Assembly: GCA_002749065.1 (NCBI GenBank)
Contig: PDTX01000009.1
Span: forward strand, 1-64,000
Source of the DNA: Bacteroidia bacterium
GTDB taxonomy: Bacteria; Bacteroidota; Bacteroidia; Bacteroidales; CAJPTX01
Direction: 5' to 3'
DNA length: 64,000 nucleotides
The notes beneath the pieces were generated by a model. It was not told the DNA's origin. It did no database searches and saw nothing but the letters and a program-made list of their open reading frames with translations. Both the position numbers and the translations under genes were made by a program. Shown in pieces: positions 25,848 through 34,738 of this stretch. The first letter of the stretch is position 1; each line of letters starts with the position of its first letter.

Positions 25848-28181
25848 ATGCGGAAGCCGAACATGGACCTCCTCTTCGCGGCCTGGGCCCGCCTGGCCAT
25901 GCGCTGGCGCTGGGTCATCCTCCCGCTATTCCTCGGCCTGGTGCTGATGGCCGGCCACTTCGCCACCCGGCTCAGGACGGACTCCCGCTTCGAGAACTAC
26001 TTCATGGAGGACGACCCCATGATTGCCCGCACCCGCGAGTTCAAGGAGATATTCGGGAGCGACATCTTCGTGGCCGTCCTGCTCGAGTGCGACGACGTGT
26101 ACCGCCCCGAGAACCTCCGCCTCATCCGCGCGCTGAGCCACGAGCTGGCCGACTCGCTCACCCACGCCGAGCGCGTCGTGTCCCTCACCCAGCTCGAGCT
26201 GCCGAGCCTGCAGCACGGAATGCCCACCGTGCGCCCCCTGGTCCCCGAGCCCCTGGGCGACAGCCCCACCCTGGGCGACTCCATCCGCCGGGCCTACCAA
26301 TCGCGCCCCGGGCTGCGCAACCGGCTGGTGTCGGACGACGGCCGCCAGGCCTGGGTATTCGTGCAGCTGGGCGAGTTCCCCGAGTTCGACGAAACCGGCC
26401 TCTCCACCCAGATCATCATCGGCCGGCAGCTCCACGATGTCATCAGCCAGGAAAAATACGCCGCGCTCCACCCCCTGGGGGCCGGGCTCCCCTACATCGA
26501 CTACGAGAAGAACGAGTTCTACAGCCGGGAGGTGCCCCGCATCATGGGCTTCGCCATCCTGGTCGCCCTGCTGGTCCTGCTGCTGGTCACCCGCTCGCTG
26601 CGCGGCGTGCTCATCCCGGTGGCCTCCTCCATCATCGGCAACCTCCTGCTCTTCGGCACGCTGGGCCTGACCGACTACCGGCCCGACCCCCTCCTAATCG
26701 CCATACCGCTGGTGAGCGCCTTCGCCATACCGCTGGCCTACAACATCCACGTCTACAGCTTCTTCCGCCAGCGATTCTTCGCCACCGGGCTGCGGAAAAG
26801 GAGCGTCGAGGAGACCATGGGCGAGGTCCTCTGGCCGGTGTTCATCTCCGTGAGCACCACCGTGGTCGCCCTGCTCACCTTCCTCTTCACCCCCATCGCC
26901 CCCCTGCACTTCGTGGGCTTCGGCGCGGCCATCTCCGTCGGGGGCGCCTTCCTCTCCCTGGCCATCCTCTTCCCCACCCTCATGGGCCTGGGCGCCGACC
27001 GCAGCCCTAGCCCCACCCACCGCGACGGAACGGGGCGCTGGGACCTCCTCATGGCCCGCCTCGCGGCCTGGGCCCTCGCGCACCCCCGGCCCATCCTGGC
27101 CGTGAGCATCCCCCTCCTCCTCCTGATGCTCGTGGGCGCAACCCAGATACAGGTCTCCTTCGACCTGCAGCGGACCATCGGCACCCGCGTGCCCTACGTG
27201 GCGAACCTCCTCCACGTGGGCGAATCGCCCCTCGGCTCGGTCTACAGCTACGACCTCCTCATCGACCTCAAGGACTCCGGCCGCGCCCGCCAGCCCGAGA
27301 GCATCGCCCGCCTCGACACCCTGGCCACCGAGATTGAGCGCATGGCCCTCACCCAGCGGACCAGCTCCATGGCCCACATCATCAAGGACCTCCACGCCGC
27401 CCTCCGCGGGCCCGAGGCCTACACCGTGCCAGAGCGCCCCGAGGAGCTGGCCAGCTTCTTCCGCTTCTACCGGATGGCGGGCGACACGGGCCCCAACGGC
27501 TGGATAGACCCCAGCGGCCGCTACCTCCGCCTCATGGTGGAGGTCAGTCACTTCGACTCCGGCACCAACGAGCAGGAGCTCGCCCGGGCCCAGACGCTGG
27601 CCGAGGACCTCTTCCCCGGCGCGGACGTGCAGGTCGTCGGCTCCCTCCCCCAGTTCGTCAGCATGATGCAGTACGTCACCCGGAGCCAGGTCCTCACCTT
27701 CTTCCTCTCCCTCCTGCTCATCACCCTGATACTCACGGCCGTCTTCGGGAGCGTGAAGGTCGGCCTGGTGAGCATGATACCCAACCTCGCCCCCGCGGTC
27801 GTCATCGCCGGCATCATGGGCTACACCGGCATGCCGCTCGACATGTTCCTGGCCACCATCATCCCCATGGTGCTGGGCATCTCGGTCGACGACACCGTGC
27901 AGATACTCAGCCTGGCCCGCCGCGAATTCCGCCAGACGGGCGACTACCACCTCGCCATGGAGCGCACCTTCCGCGTGGCCGGGCGCGCCGTGGTCTTCTC
28001 CACGATGATTATCTGCTCCAACTTCATCCTCTTCTGCACCTCCAAGAGCAGCAACATCGTCTACGTGGGCTTCCTCTCCGTCGCCGGGCTGATGGTGGCC
28101 CTGCTGGCCGACCTGCTCATCACCCCGCTGATACTCAAGCGCTTCAACCTCCTGGGAAAGCCCAGCTCACCGACAGAATAA
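25848..28181 (+). CDS. RND superfamily (MMPL/patched-type) transporter
   Basis: About 777 residues. The first half has a membrane helix (VILPLFLGLVLMAGHFATRL), a large periplasmic loop, and a five-helix bundle (IMGFAILVALLVLLLVTRSL through SLAILFPTLMGLGAD). The second half repeats this plan (PILAVSIPLLLLMLVGATQ, loop, then VLTFFLSLLLITLILTAVFGSVKVGLVSMIPNLAPA and IPMVLGISVDDTVQILS). The GISVDDT and SMIPNLAP motifs are typical of MMPL-type RND proteins that move lipids or hydrophobic compounds. No periplasmic adaptor or outer-membrane channel is adjacent. An ATG exists at 25821, but the promoter position favours 25848. Confidence 0.85.
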   Translation: MRKPNMDLLFAAWARLAMRWRWVILPLFLGLVLMAGHFATRLRTDSRFENYFMEDDPMIARTREFKEIFGSDIFVAVLLECDDVYRPENLRLIRALSHELADSLTHAERVVSLTQLELPSLQHGMPTVRPLVPEPLGDSPTLGDSIRRAYQSRPGLRNRLVSDDGRQAWVFVQLGEFPEFDETGLSTQIIIGRQLHDVISQEKYAALHPLGAGLPYIDYEKNEFYSREVPRIMGFAILVALLVLLLVTRSLRGVLIPVASSIIGNLLLFGTLGLTDYRPDPLLIAIPLVSAFAIPLAYNIHVYSFFRQRFFATGLRKRSVEETMGEVLWPVFISVSTTVVALLTFLFTPIAPLHFVGFGAAISVGGAFLSLAILFPTLMGLGADRSPSPTHRDGTGRWDLLMARLAAWALAHPRPILAVSIPLLLLMLVGATQIQVSFDLQRTIGTRVPYVANLLHVGESPLGSVYSYDLLIDLKDSGRARQPESIARLDTLATEIERMALTQRTSSMAHIIKDLHAALRGPEAYTVPERPEELASFFRFYRMAGDTGPNGWIDPSGRYLRLMVEVSHFDSGTNEQELARAQTLAEDLFPGADVQVVGSLPQFVSMMQYVTRSQVLTFFLSLLLITLILTAVFGSVKVGLVSMIPNLAPAVVIAGIMGYTGMPLDMFLATIIPMVLGISVDDTVQILSLARREFRQTGDYHLAMERTFRVAGRAVVFSTMIICSNFILFCTSKSSNIVYVGFLSVAGLMVALLADLLITPLILKRFNLLGKPSSPTE

Positions 28182-28621
28182 CAGCAGGGGTAGGATGGTC
28201 CGTGAATGCGAAGGCAAAGGGGGAAAAACGGCTCACCAGAGGAAAGGTAAAAGCTCGAGTATAACGCTGAGAACGGTGCTGGCGACTGCTTAGGCGATTG
28301 CATTCGTTGGTGAATTTCTAGCTCCATATACATTAAGCCTATTTATTAGGGATTACAGCCATATGACTGTAATGAGCACGAATAGGTGCAGATAGGTCCT
28401 TTGTGGGGAGGGGGTATTCCGGCTGGCTCGTTGTATTTGGCGCTTTATGCGTTGCCCATTCGCTTATGTTCTTGAAAATCAAATGGGTTCGATGGATAAT
28501 AGCATCAGAGTAGGTGCGGCATTCATCGCTCTTTATGGAATTGGTAGCAGAATTAGCTGCGGACTTTTCAAAGTCGATTTCCCCTTATCGTAGCCCCCGG
28601 AATAAAGCCAAATTAGAAATA
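28182..28621. other. AT-richer intergenic region with a 22-bp dyad
   Basis: About 440 bases with no convincing gene, visibly lower in GC than its surroundings. At 28352-28373 a perfect 7-base dyad (ATTACAG, 8-base centre CCATATGA, CTGTAAT) could be a protein-binding site. No clear terminator of the RND gene was found. The remainder is featureless by eye. Confidence 0.4.
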
Positions 28622-28653
28622 TTTGTGCTTGTCGTATCTTTTTGCTTTCTTTG
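28622..28653 (+). promoter_or_regulatory. Likely promoter of the VIT/VWA gene
   Basis: TTTG (28622-28625) and TTTCTTTG (28646-28653), 20 bases apart, match the -33 and -7 boxes with one mismatch (T for A at position 2). It implies transcription start near 28660 and excludes a TTG start at 28642. Confidence 0.4.
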
Positions 28654-28665
28654 CAATCGACAACA

Positions 28666-31590
28666 ATGCTGAAACAGGCCACACCTAATCCATCTCACAC
28701 CATGCTCATACAAATGGCACGCATACTCAGCCCCGTCCTACTCCTGCCCTTGAGCCTCGCGCCAGCCCAGGCCGCAAGCCAGCCCGACGCGCCGGAGTAC
28801 ACCATCGGGATGCGCAACCCGCAGCGGGGGCAGCTGGAGGACATCCGGGTACAGGCGCTCAGGGTCGCCACCACCATCGCCGGGGGCATGTCCACCACCC
28901 AGATGGACATCACGCTCTACAACCCGAACGACCAGCGCCTGGAGGCGACCTTCGACCTACCCCTCCCCGGCGGGTGGACGCTGGCCGGCTTCTCGCTCGA
29001 CGTGAACGGCAAGCAGCGCGACGCCGTGCCGGTGCCCAAGAGCACGGGGCGGCAGGCCTACACGGCGGTGGTGCGCCGCGGCGTAGACCCCGCCCTGGTA
29101 GAGCACGTGGAGGGCAACCGCTTCAGCACCAGGATATACCCCTTCTTCGCCAAGGGCACACGCCGCATCGTCGTGACGCTGGACCACCCGCTCGAGAACG
29201 CGAGGGGGGAGGATCTCTACGAATTCCCCTACACCTTCAGCTACCCCATCGAGGACTTCAGCCTGGGTATACGCATCGTCGAGCGACCGGGCAGCGGGGC
29301 GAAAATCGAGGGGCTGGAAGGTGCCCATTTCACCAGCCACCGCCACGAGAGCGTCCTGCGGTACGACGGCAAGAGCACCACGCTGAAAGAACGTCTCCGC
29401 GTGCAGCTACCCCGTGAGTACCAGCCCACCATCATCCAGGCCAAAACGGCCGACGGGGTATTCTTCGCCGTGCCGCTCCGTGTGCCCAGCTCGCAGCGAC
29501 GCGCCCCTGAGCGGCAAATGGTGAAGGAGGTGAACCTGATTTGGGATGTAAGCGAATCGCAACATGGGCTGAAACGGGAGAAAACCCTGGCCACGCTACA
29601 GGGCTACCTCAGGGAGATGGGGAGGGGCAAGGTGCACCTCGTGACCTTCGCGCACGCGCTCATCGGACGGGAGGACTTCAGCGTGAAGGACGGTCAGTGC
29701 GCCGAGCTCATGTCCCGCCTCGAGGGCCTTCACTACGACGGGGCCACAAACCTGAACGCCATCCCGTGGGGCGAGCTGAAGGCCCCGGCGAGCATCCTGG
29801 TGAGCAACGGTATCCACAGCATGCCGGGCGAGCTGACGATGCCGAAAGCCCAGCGGCGGGTCTACTGCCTGACCGAGTCGCCCATTCGCGATGAGGCCTG
29901 GCTACGGCGCACCTCAATGAGCGGGCAGTTCATCGACCTGACGAGGGTGAGCCCCTCCGAGGCCACGGCCATGCTCAGCCAGACGAGCCTGGTGGCGCGC
30001 TGGTCGGCCGTGGGCACATCGCAAACCTTCGAGTGCCCCGTATCGCCCACCCTGAGCTCCGTCACCTGGGTGTACGGCCACAAAGCGTCGGAGGTGCAGG
30101 CCGTATCGGTGAACTACGGCTCGGAGGAGGCGGTCTCCATCGTGGCCGATGCGCGCACCTCCCCGCTGTGGAAGGATGCCGAGATCGCGGGGCAGCTGCG
30201 GAGGGGCTACGCCCAGCAGGAGCTGGAGCGGCTGCGCAGCCTGGGGAAGGAGCGCGAGGCGGAGGCCCTGGCCCAGCGCGAGGGGATAGTCACGCCGAAG
30301 ACCTCGCTCATCGTGCTGGAGAATGTGAGCGACTACGCCAACTACGGCATCAATCCCCCGGAGGAGCTACAGGCAGAGTACCAGCAGATTCTTAAGGGAT
30401 GGGAGAGGGACCGCAAGCAGCTGGAGAAGAGGCATATGGAGGACCTGATAGAACGTGCCAAGGCGCAGACCGAGTGGTGGGAGCGCAAGCCCGGCGGCAG
30501 GACGACGGAGCCACGAAAGAAACAAAGGGCGATGGGCCATTCGCCCTCGGATGAGGTCATGATGGAGGCGGCAGCACCTTCAGCCAAGATGGCGGAAATG
30601 GCGGGTAATCCGGTTGATGTTGAGTACGACGAGGTGGAGCTGGAGGAGAGCGCGAATGGGTCGGGGAGCAACGGGCTGCAGGGGAGCATCCAGATTGCTG
30701 GCTGGGATTCGCAGAGCCCCTACCTGAAGGTGCTGGAGTACGCGCGTAAGGGCGAGGAGCTGCAGACCTACCACCGCCTGAAGGAGGAGTACGGGGCCAT
30801 ACCGGCCTTCTACCTAGATGCCGCGGGCTTCCTCTTCGGCAAGGGGATGAAGGACGAGGGGCTGCGCGCGCTGAGCACGGTGCTGGAGCTTGCCCGGGGC
30901 TCGGTCGCCCTACTCCGGGCCGTGGCCAAGGAGCTGGAGAAGTACGGATACCACCGCGAGGCCGAGGCCATCTACCGGCGGCTGATGGAGGAGGCGGGCT
31001 ACCTGCCACAACCGGCGCGCGACCTGGCGCTGCTAATCGGCCAGGATAAGGCGCGGGTGCAGGAGGCCGTCGACCTGCTCTACTCCGTGGCCACGGGCAT
31101 ATGGGAGGACCGCTTCCGCGGGGTGGACCTCATCGCGCTCAACGAGATGAACGCGCTGATAGCCCGCTTCCCCCGCAGCGTGAAGACCTCGGCCATAGAG
31201 AAGGAGCTGCTGCGCAAGGAGCCGGTGGACGTACGCATCGTGCTGAGCTGGGCCAACGACGATGTGGATGTCGACCTGCACGTGGTGGACCCAACCGGCG
31301 AGGAGTGCTACTTCGGCCACCGCGAGACGATGTCCCTGGGCAAGCTCTCCAACGACATCACCCGCGGCTTCGGCCCGGAGGAGTACATGCAGCGACGGGG
31401 GCTCAAGGGCACGTACATCATCAAGGCCAAGCTCTACGGCGACCACACCCAGGCGGCCGTCGTGCCGAAGTACGTACACGCATCGTGCTACCTGTACTAC
31501 GGCACGGAGCGGCAGCAACGGCAGGACCTAACCCTCCGGCTGGAGGACGAGAAGGAGATGGTGACCCTGGGCAAGATCACCTTCGAGTAG
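28666..31590 (+). CDS. Secreted VIT / VWA / DUF2135 protein
   Basis: About 974 residues. A signal peptide ends near QAASQ (the ATG at 28702, MLIQMARIL, is an alternative start). Residues 45-175 form a VIT domain (inter-alpha-trypsin inhibitor type: MDITLYNPNDQRLEATFDLPLP and FAKGTRRIVVTLDHP). About 288-420 is VWA-like with an intact MIDAS start (DVSES) and GATNL. A charged coil around 565-620 and a TPR-like helical part (about 690-830) lead to a C-terminal DUF2135 domain (VLSWANDDVDVDLHVVDPTGEECYFGH). In animals VIT-VWA proteins bind matrix partners; the bacterial role is unknown. It is probably periplasmic or surface-exposed and paired with the small membrane gene downstream. Confidence 0.85.
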   Translation: MLKQATPNPSHTMLIQMARILSPVLLLPLSLAPAQAASQPDAPEYTIGMRNPQRGQLEDIRVQALRVATTIAGGMSTTQMDITLYNPNDQRLEATFDLPLPGGWTLAGFSLDVNGKQRDAVPVPKSTGRQAYTAVVRRGVDPALVEHVEGNRFSTRIYPFFAKGTRRIVVTLDHPLENARGEDLYEFPYTFSYPIEDFSLGIRIVERPGSGAKIEGLEGAHFTSHRHESVLRYDGKSTTLKERLRVQLPREYQPTIIQAKTADGVFFAVPLRVPSSQRRAPERQMVKEVNLIWDVSESQHGLKREKTLATLQGYLREMGRGKVHLVTFAHALIGREDFSVKDGQCAELMSRLEGLHYDGATNLNAIPWGELKAPASILVSNGIHSMPGELTMPKAQRRVYCLTESPIRDEAWLRRTSMSGQFIDLTRVSPSEATAMLSQTSLVARWSAVGTSQTFECPVSPTLSSVTWVYGHKASEVQAVSVNYGSEEAVSIVADARTSPLWKDAEIAGQLRRGYAQQELERLRSLGKEREAEALAQREGIVTPKTSLIVLENVSDYANYGINPPEELQAEYQQILKGWERDRKQLEKRHMEDLIERAKAQTEWWERKPGGRTTEPRKKQRAMGHSPSDEVMMEAAAPSAKMAEMAGNPVDVEYDEVELEESANGSGSNGLQGSIQIAGWDSQSPYLKVLEYARKGEELQTYHRLKEEYGAIPAFYLDAAGFLFGKGMKDEGLRALSTVLELARGSVALLRAVAKELEKYGYHREAEAIYRRLMEEAGYLPQPARDLALLIGQDKARVQEAVDLLYSVATGIWEDRFRGVDLIALNEMNALIARFPRSVKTSAIEKELLRKEPVDVRIVLSWANDDVDVDLHVVDPTGEECYFGHRETMSLGKLSNDITRGFGPEEYMQRRGLKGTYIIKAKLYGDHTQAAVVPKYVHASCYLYYGTERQQRQDLTLRLEDEKEMVTLGKITFE

Positions 31591-31686
31591 CATCGCGGGG
31601 CGAGGCCCCACGCAGAAGTGCGATTAATGCTGTATATTCGCGGAGGGCGGAGGCCGTGGGGTATCATTTAAGGAGCAAGGATTGGC

Positions 31687-32304
31687 ATGAAGATAATCAT
31701 ACTGATGTTCATCGTCTACTCGGTGATAAAATACCTGCACATGCAGCAAAAGGCCAAGGCCGCGAAGCGGAACAGTAGGGCCGAGGAGGGAGGCATGCAG
31801 CGGGGTGCCATGGTCGGTGAGCCCCAAACGGACGAGGCGGCGCAGCCGGAGGACGGGATGTCCATGTCCGACATTCTCCGGACGGTTTCAGGGCAATGGG
31901 GGGCGGAGAAGAAGGAGCTGCTGGAGGAGCTGGAGCGCCTCCAGGCCGAGGCTACGGACTATCGCGCTGAGCACGACCCCTTCGTATACCAAAGTGAGGA
32001 TGAGAGGATAGAGGACTACGGATGGCGGGAGGAGCACAGCATCCCGGTGAGCACCGAGCCAGCCAGCCCTGCGCCGGAGGAGGCAGGGCCGCTGGACTCG
32101 ACCTCCTCCATAGAGTTCGCCACCGGCGACCAGCTGCAGGAGCTCCGGACAGAGGCCAAGGCCGGGGAGACGAAGGCCTACGCCATCGGTGCACACACCG
32201 CTCCGGCAACACGATTCGATGCCCGCCAGGCCATCATCTATGCCGCCATCCTGCAGCGGTGGCGACCATACCAGGGTTATCTTGCAAAACGAGGGGGGCT
32301 CTAG
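31687..32304 (+). CDS. Small membrane-anchored acidic protein
   Basis: 205 residues with one N-terminal membrane helix (IIILMFIVYSVIKYLHM), a basic patch, then a long acidic, probably disordered or coiled-coil region (KKELLEELERLQAEATDYRAEHD). The C-terminal 40 residues (FDARQAIIYAAILQRWRPYQGYL) look folded and basic. No family is recognised. It starts about 95 bases after the VIT/VWA gene, with AAGGA before the ATG, and ends at a hairpin, so it is likely the last gene of that transcript. Confidence 0.65.
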   Translation: MKIIILMFIVYSVIKYLHMQQKAKAAKRNSRAEEGGMQRGAMVGEPQTDEAAQPEDGMSMSDILRTVSGQWGAEKKELLEELERLQAEATDYRAEHDPFVYQSEDERIEDYGWREEHSIPVSTEPASPAPEEAGPLDSTSSIEFATGDQLQELRTEAKAGETKAYAIGAHTAPATRFDARQAIIYAAILQRWRPYQGYLAKRGGL

Positions 32305-32315
32305 CTCCCCTTTTT
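32292..32315 (+). terminator. Terminator after the small membrane-anchored protein gene
   Basis: A hairpin with arms GGGGGGCT / AGCTCCCC (one G-U pair) that spans the stop codon and is followed by TTTTTC. Confidence 0.7.
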
Positions 32316-32922
32316 CATTCCTCTCCACCAGCCAGCTGGCCGATTAGCCCCCGTATCCGCGCCTCATAGTCCCGCAGCTCCGCCAGCGCCCTATCCACCG
32401 GGAACTCCTCCGAGCCACCGAGACGGTAGATGTACAGCAACCTGTAGAACTACGCCATCCCCTGCTGCAGCTCCGCCTGGTGGTCGCCACCGTCCCGCGC
32501 GGCCCTTAGCTCGGCGTACTTCAGGCACTCCCCCCTGAGAGTTCTTTCCCGCACCTTGGCCCTGACCCTTTTCGCCAGCTCGTTCGTGCCGTAGCCGAGA
32601 GTTGCGTCTATCCTGGCAAGGGTCTCCCGCGCCGTACCATCGTCCTTCAGCGGGTAGCACCGAAGCAGCAGGGCTGGCTCTATCCAGGTCCACCGGTCCT
32701 AGTTCCCGTCGAACTCCTCCGCCGACAGGACCCCGACCACCCCGAGAGCCTCATCCGTTCGGCCCGTGAAATACAGCCTATTCATGAGGGTATACGCCCG
32801 CTCCAGCCCATGGGCCATGCTGGGCTCGTACTTCTGCCCAGCGAGATGGCCGTCCTTGCCATCCTTCCCGTCAGCTTTGCGCCTATCTCCGCGAATACCG
32901 CCCTCGCCTCGCCGATCCCCAT
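32315..32922 (-). pseudogene. Decayed gene with two in-frame amber codons and a frameshift
   Basis: One minus-strand frame is clearly coding-like from about 32870 to a TGA at 32315-32317: GQKYEPSMAHGLERAYTLMNRLYFTGRTDEALGVVGVL, WIEPALLLRCYPLKDDGTARETLARID, and RALAELRDYEARIRGLIGQLAGG. It is broken by TAG at 32699-32701 and 32450-32452. Both sit where tyrosine would fit (N-Y-DRW and MA-Y-FYRL), as expected from TAC to TAG changes. The N-terminus (MGIGEARAVFAEIG from 32922) lies in another frame. The family looks like small helical-repeat proteins found with immunity-type genes, but I cannot name it. Confidence 0.6.
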
Positions 32923-32941
32923 GCTCCCTACGCCGTACCGA

Positions 32942-34723
32942 TTAGCGTACGGTGATTTTCCGGAGCTTCTCCTGCGCGTTGCCCACGTGGTCCGTGGCGC
33001 GAATCTTGAGGCGGTTGACACCGCGCTCCAGGCCGCCGAAGGCCCCCTGGTAGGGCTTGTAGGGCCTACCGTTGAGCGAGTACTCCAGCTTGGCCACGCC
33101 GGTCATGTTGTCCTGGCTCGAGAGGAATACGCGGGCATCCCTCGGGTAGACGGGCTGCCCATCGGCATCGACCTCGTTCTCGTAGGGCTTGACGCTGACG
33201 TGGTAGTCGACCTCCGGCGCGTCCGAGTCCAGGATGAAGGAGAAGCTCCCGATGTTGCGGTTGTTGACGTTGTCGTAGCCGAAGTACTCCACGTGGTGCT
33301 CGCCGGAGGATATGCCCTCCAGGTTGAAGGGGCCGTTGTACTTCCGCTCCCAGGCGTCGTGGTCGATGGAGTAGGCCAGGTCGCGCAGGCCGGACTCCGG
33401 GTCGTGCCCCTTGAGGGTGATCTGGGTGGTCGGCGCGACGAACACCGTGTCGTTCCGCTTGTAGCTCTTCCCGACGAGGGAGTGCGAGATCGTGGGGCCC
33501 GTCAGGTCCACGTATATCCTGTCGATGTTCATGCGGTACTCGAGGTACTGGCTCTTGTGCACGCCCACCGTCCGGTTCTCCGTGCTGTCCAGCGCGTAGT
33601 AGCGCACCACGTGCCAGCCGGGTTGCTGCGGCATGTAGAAGGGCTCGGTGTAGGACACGAAGGGCTGCCCGTCGATGGAGTACAGCAGGTCGCTCACCCC
33701 GGCGTGGTTGTCCACCGAGGTGATCTTCAGCTTGGTCCGCCCGGAGAAGAACATCTTCTTCCCGACGACGAACTTGTCGCCCAGCACGTCGGATATGGTG
33801 ATGGGGGGGGTGTCGTCCAGGTAGAAGTCGTAGCGCTGCACCGGCTCGCTGTTGCCCACCCGGTCCTTGCTGTAGAACTCCAGGTGGTGCTGCCCGTCCT
33901 TGATGGTCCTAAGGGAGATGCGGGCCTTCCGGGTGTAGGGCATCCACCTCCCGCTGTCGATGCGGTAGTGGGTCGAGGCGATGCCGGCGACCTCGTCGTG
34001 GGCCTCCAGCACCAGGGTGGTGCTCTTGGCCAGCGTGTTGTCGCTCCCGACGTTTATGCCGATGGACCTGGCCGTGGTGCTGGGCGGGGTGCGGTCCACG
34101 GTGAGGCTGAGCGTCCGTGCCTCCTCCCGGTTCCCGACGCGGTCGGTGGCCAGGTAGGATATCTGCACCTTCCCCTCGGCCGCCACGGATATCGGGCCCT
34201 CGTACGCCCGGTAGGGCTGGCCGTTGATGGCGTAGTAGATGGTCTGCACCCCGCTGACCGCGTCCGTGGCCTTGAGGGTCACGCTGGCGTTCTTCCCCAG
34301 GAGGTTCTTGACCTTGGAGTCCGCGTGGGTTTGGATGGTCGTCCGCGGCGGCCGCCCGTCGGCGTACACCTCCCACAGTATCTCCTGCTTGGGCTGTATG
34401 GCCTGGCCCGTTTTGGGGTTCACGGCCCAGCGGGTCCGCACGAAGTTTATCCCCTCCGTATCCAGGTAGAAGGGCGTGCCCCACTGCGCCTGCCCCTCGC
34501 TCTTGAGCAGGTGGGCGTTGGCCGCGTCGGGGCTGGTGGCCACGAAGAGGTACAGCGGCTGGTGCTTATTCCAGTAGAGCTTCCCGCTGGCGGAGTCGCG
34601 GAACTGGCGGGGCGCGGTCTGGGGCAGCTCCTGGGCGCGGAGCTCGCCGATGCCGGCCGAGAGCGCGGCCATCAGGGCCAGCAGCACGATCTGCTGCTTT
34701 CGAACCTTACCGTTGCTTTTCAT
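32942..34723 (-). CDS. Secreted protein with OmpL47-type Ig-like repeats
   Basis: About 593 residues. A signal peptide (KQQIVLLALMAALSAGIGELRAQ) is followed by an N-terminal domain and at least five repeats of the OmpL47/bacterial Ig type. Each has a D-x-xSGV/AGI core, a YSIDGxPFxxYxGP-like strand and a GxHxxxYxxxDxxGN turn, for example VSDLLYSIDGQPFVSYTEPF and LRDLAYSIDHDAWERKYNGPF. Such repeats are found in surface proteins of leptospires and Bacteroidota. Its ATG choices are 34738, directly after the TAA of the upstream phosphatase gene, and 34723; the shorter one gives a conventional signal peptide. Confidence 0.8.
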   Translation of the reverse strand: MKSNGKVRKQQIVLLALMAALSAGIGELRAQELPQTAPRQFRDSASGKLYWNKHQPLYLFVATSPDAANAHLLKSEGQAQWGTPFYLDTEGINFVRTRWAVNPKTGQAIQPKQEILWEVYADGRPPRTTIQTHADSKVKNLLGKNASVTLKATDAVSGVQTIYYAINGQPYRAYEGPISVAAEGKVQISYLATDRVGNREEARTLSLTVDRTPPSTTARSIGINVGSDNTLAKSTTLVLEAHDEVAGIASTHYRIDSGRWMPYTRKARISLRTIKDGQHHLEFYSKDRVGNSEPVQRYDFYLDDTPPITISDVLGDKFVVGKKMFFSGRTKLKITSVDNHAGVSDLLYSIDGQPFVSYTEPFYMPQQPGWHVVRYYALDSTENRTVGVHKSQYLEYRMNIDRIYVDLTGPTISHSLVGKSYKRNDTVFVAPTTQITLKGHDPESGLRDLAYSIDHDAWERKYNGPFNLEGISSGEHHVEYFGYDNVNNRNIGSFSFILDSDAPEVDYHVSVKPYENEVDADGQPVYPRDARVFLSSQDNMTGVAKLEYSLNGRPYKPYQGAFGGLERGVNRLKIRATDHVGNAQEKLRKITVR

Positions 34724-34738
34724 AGGAGGTTGTATCAT

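Noticed and set aside
32315..32922. Stop-codon reassignment (UAG as sense) to explain the broken gene
   Set aside because: Other genes here end in TAG in the normal way, and the frame is also shifted, so ordinary decay is the simpler reading.
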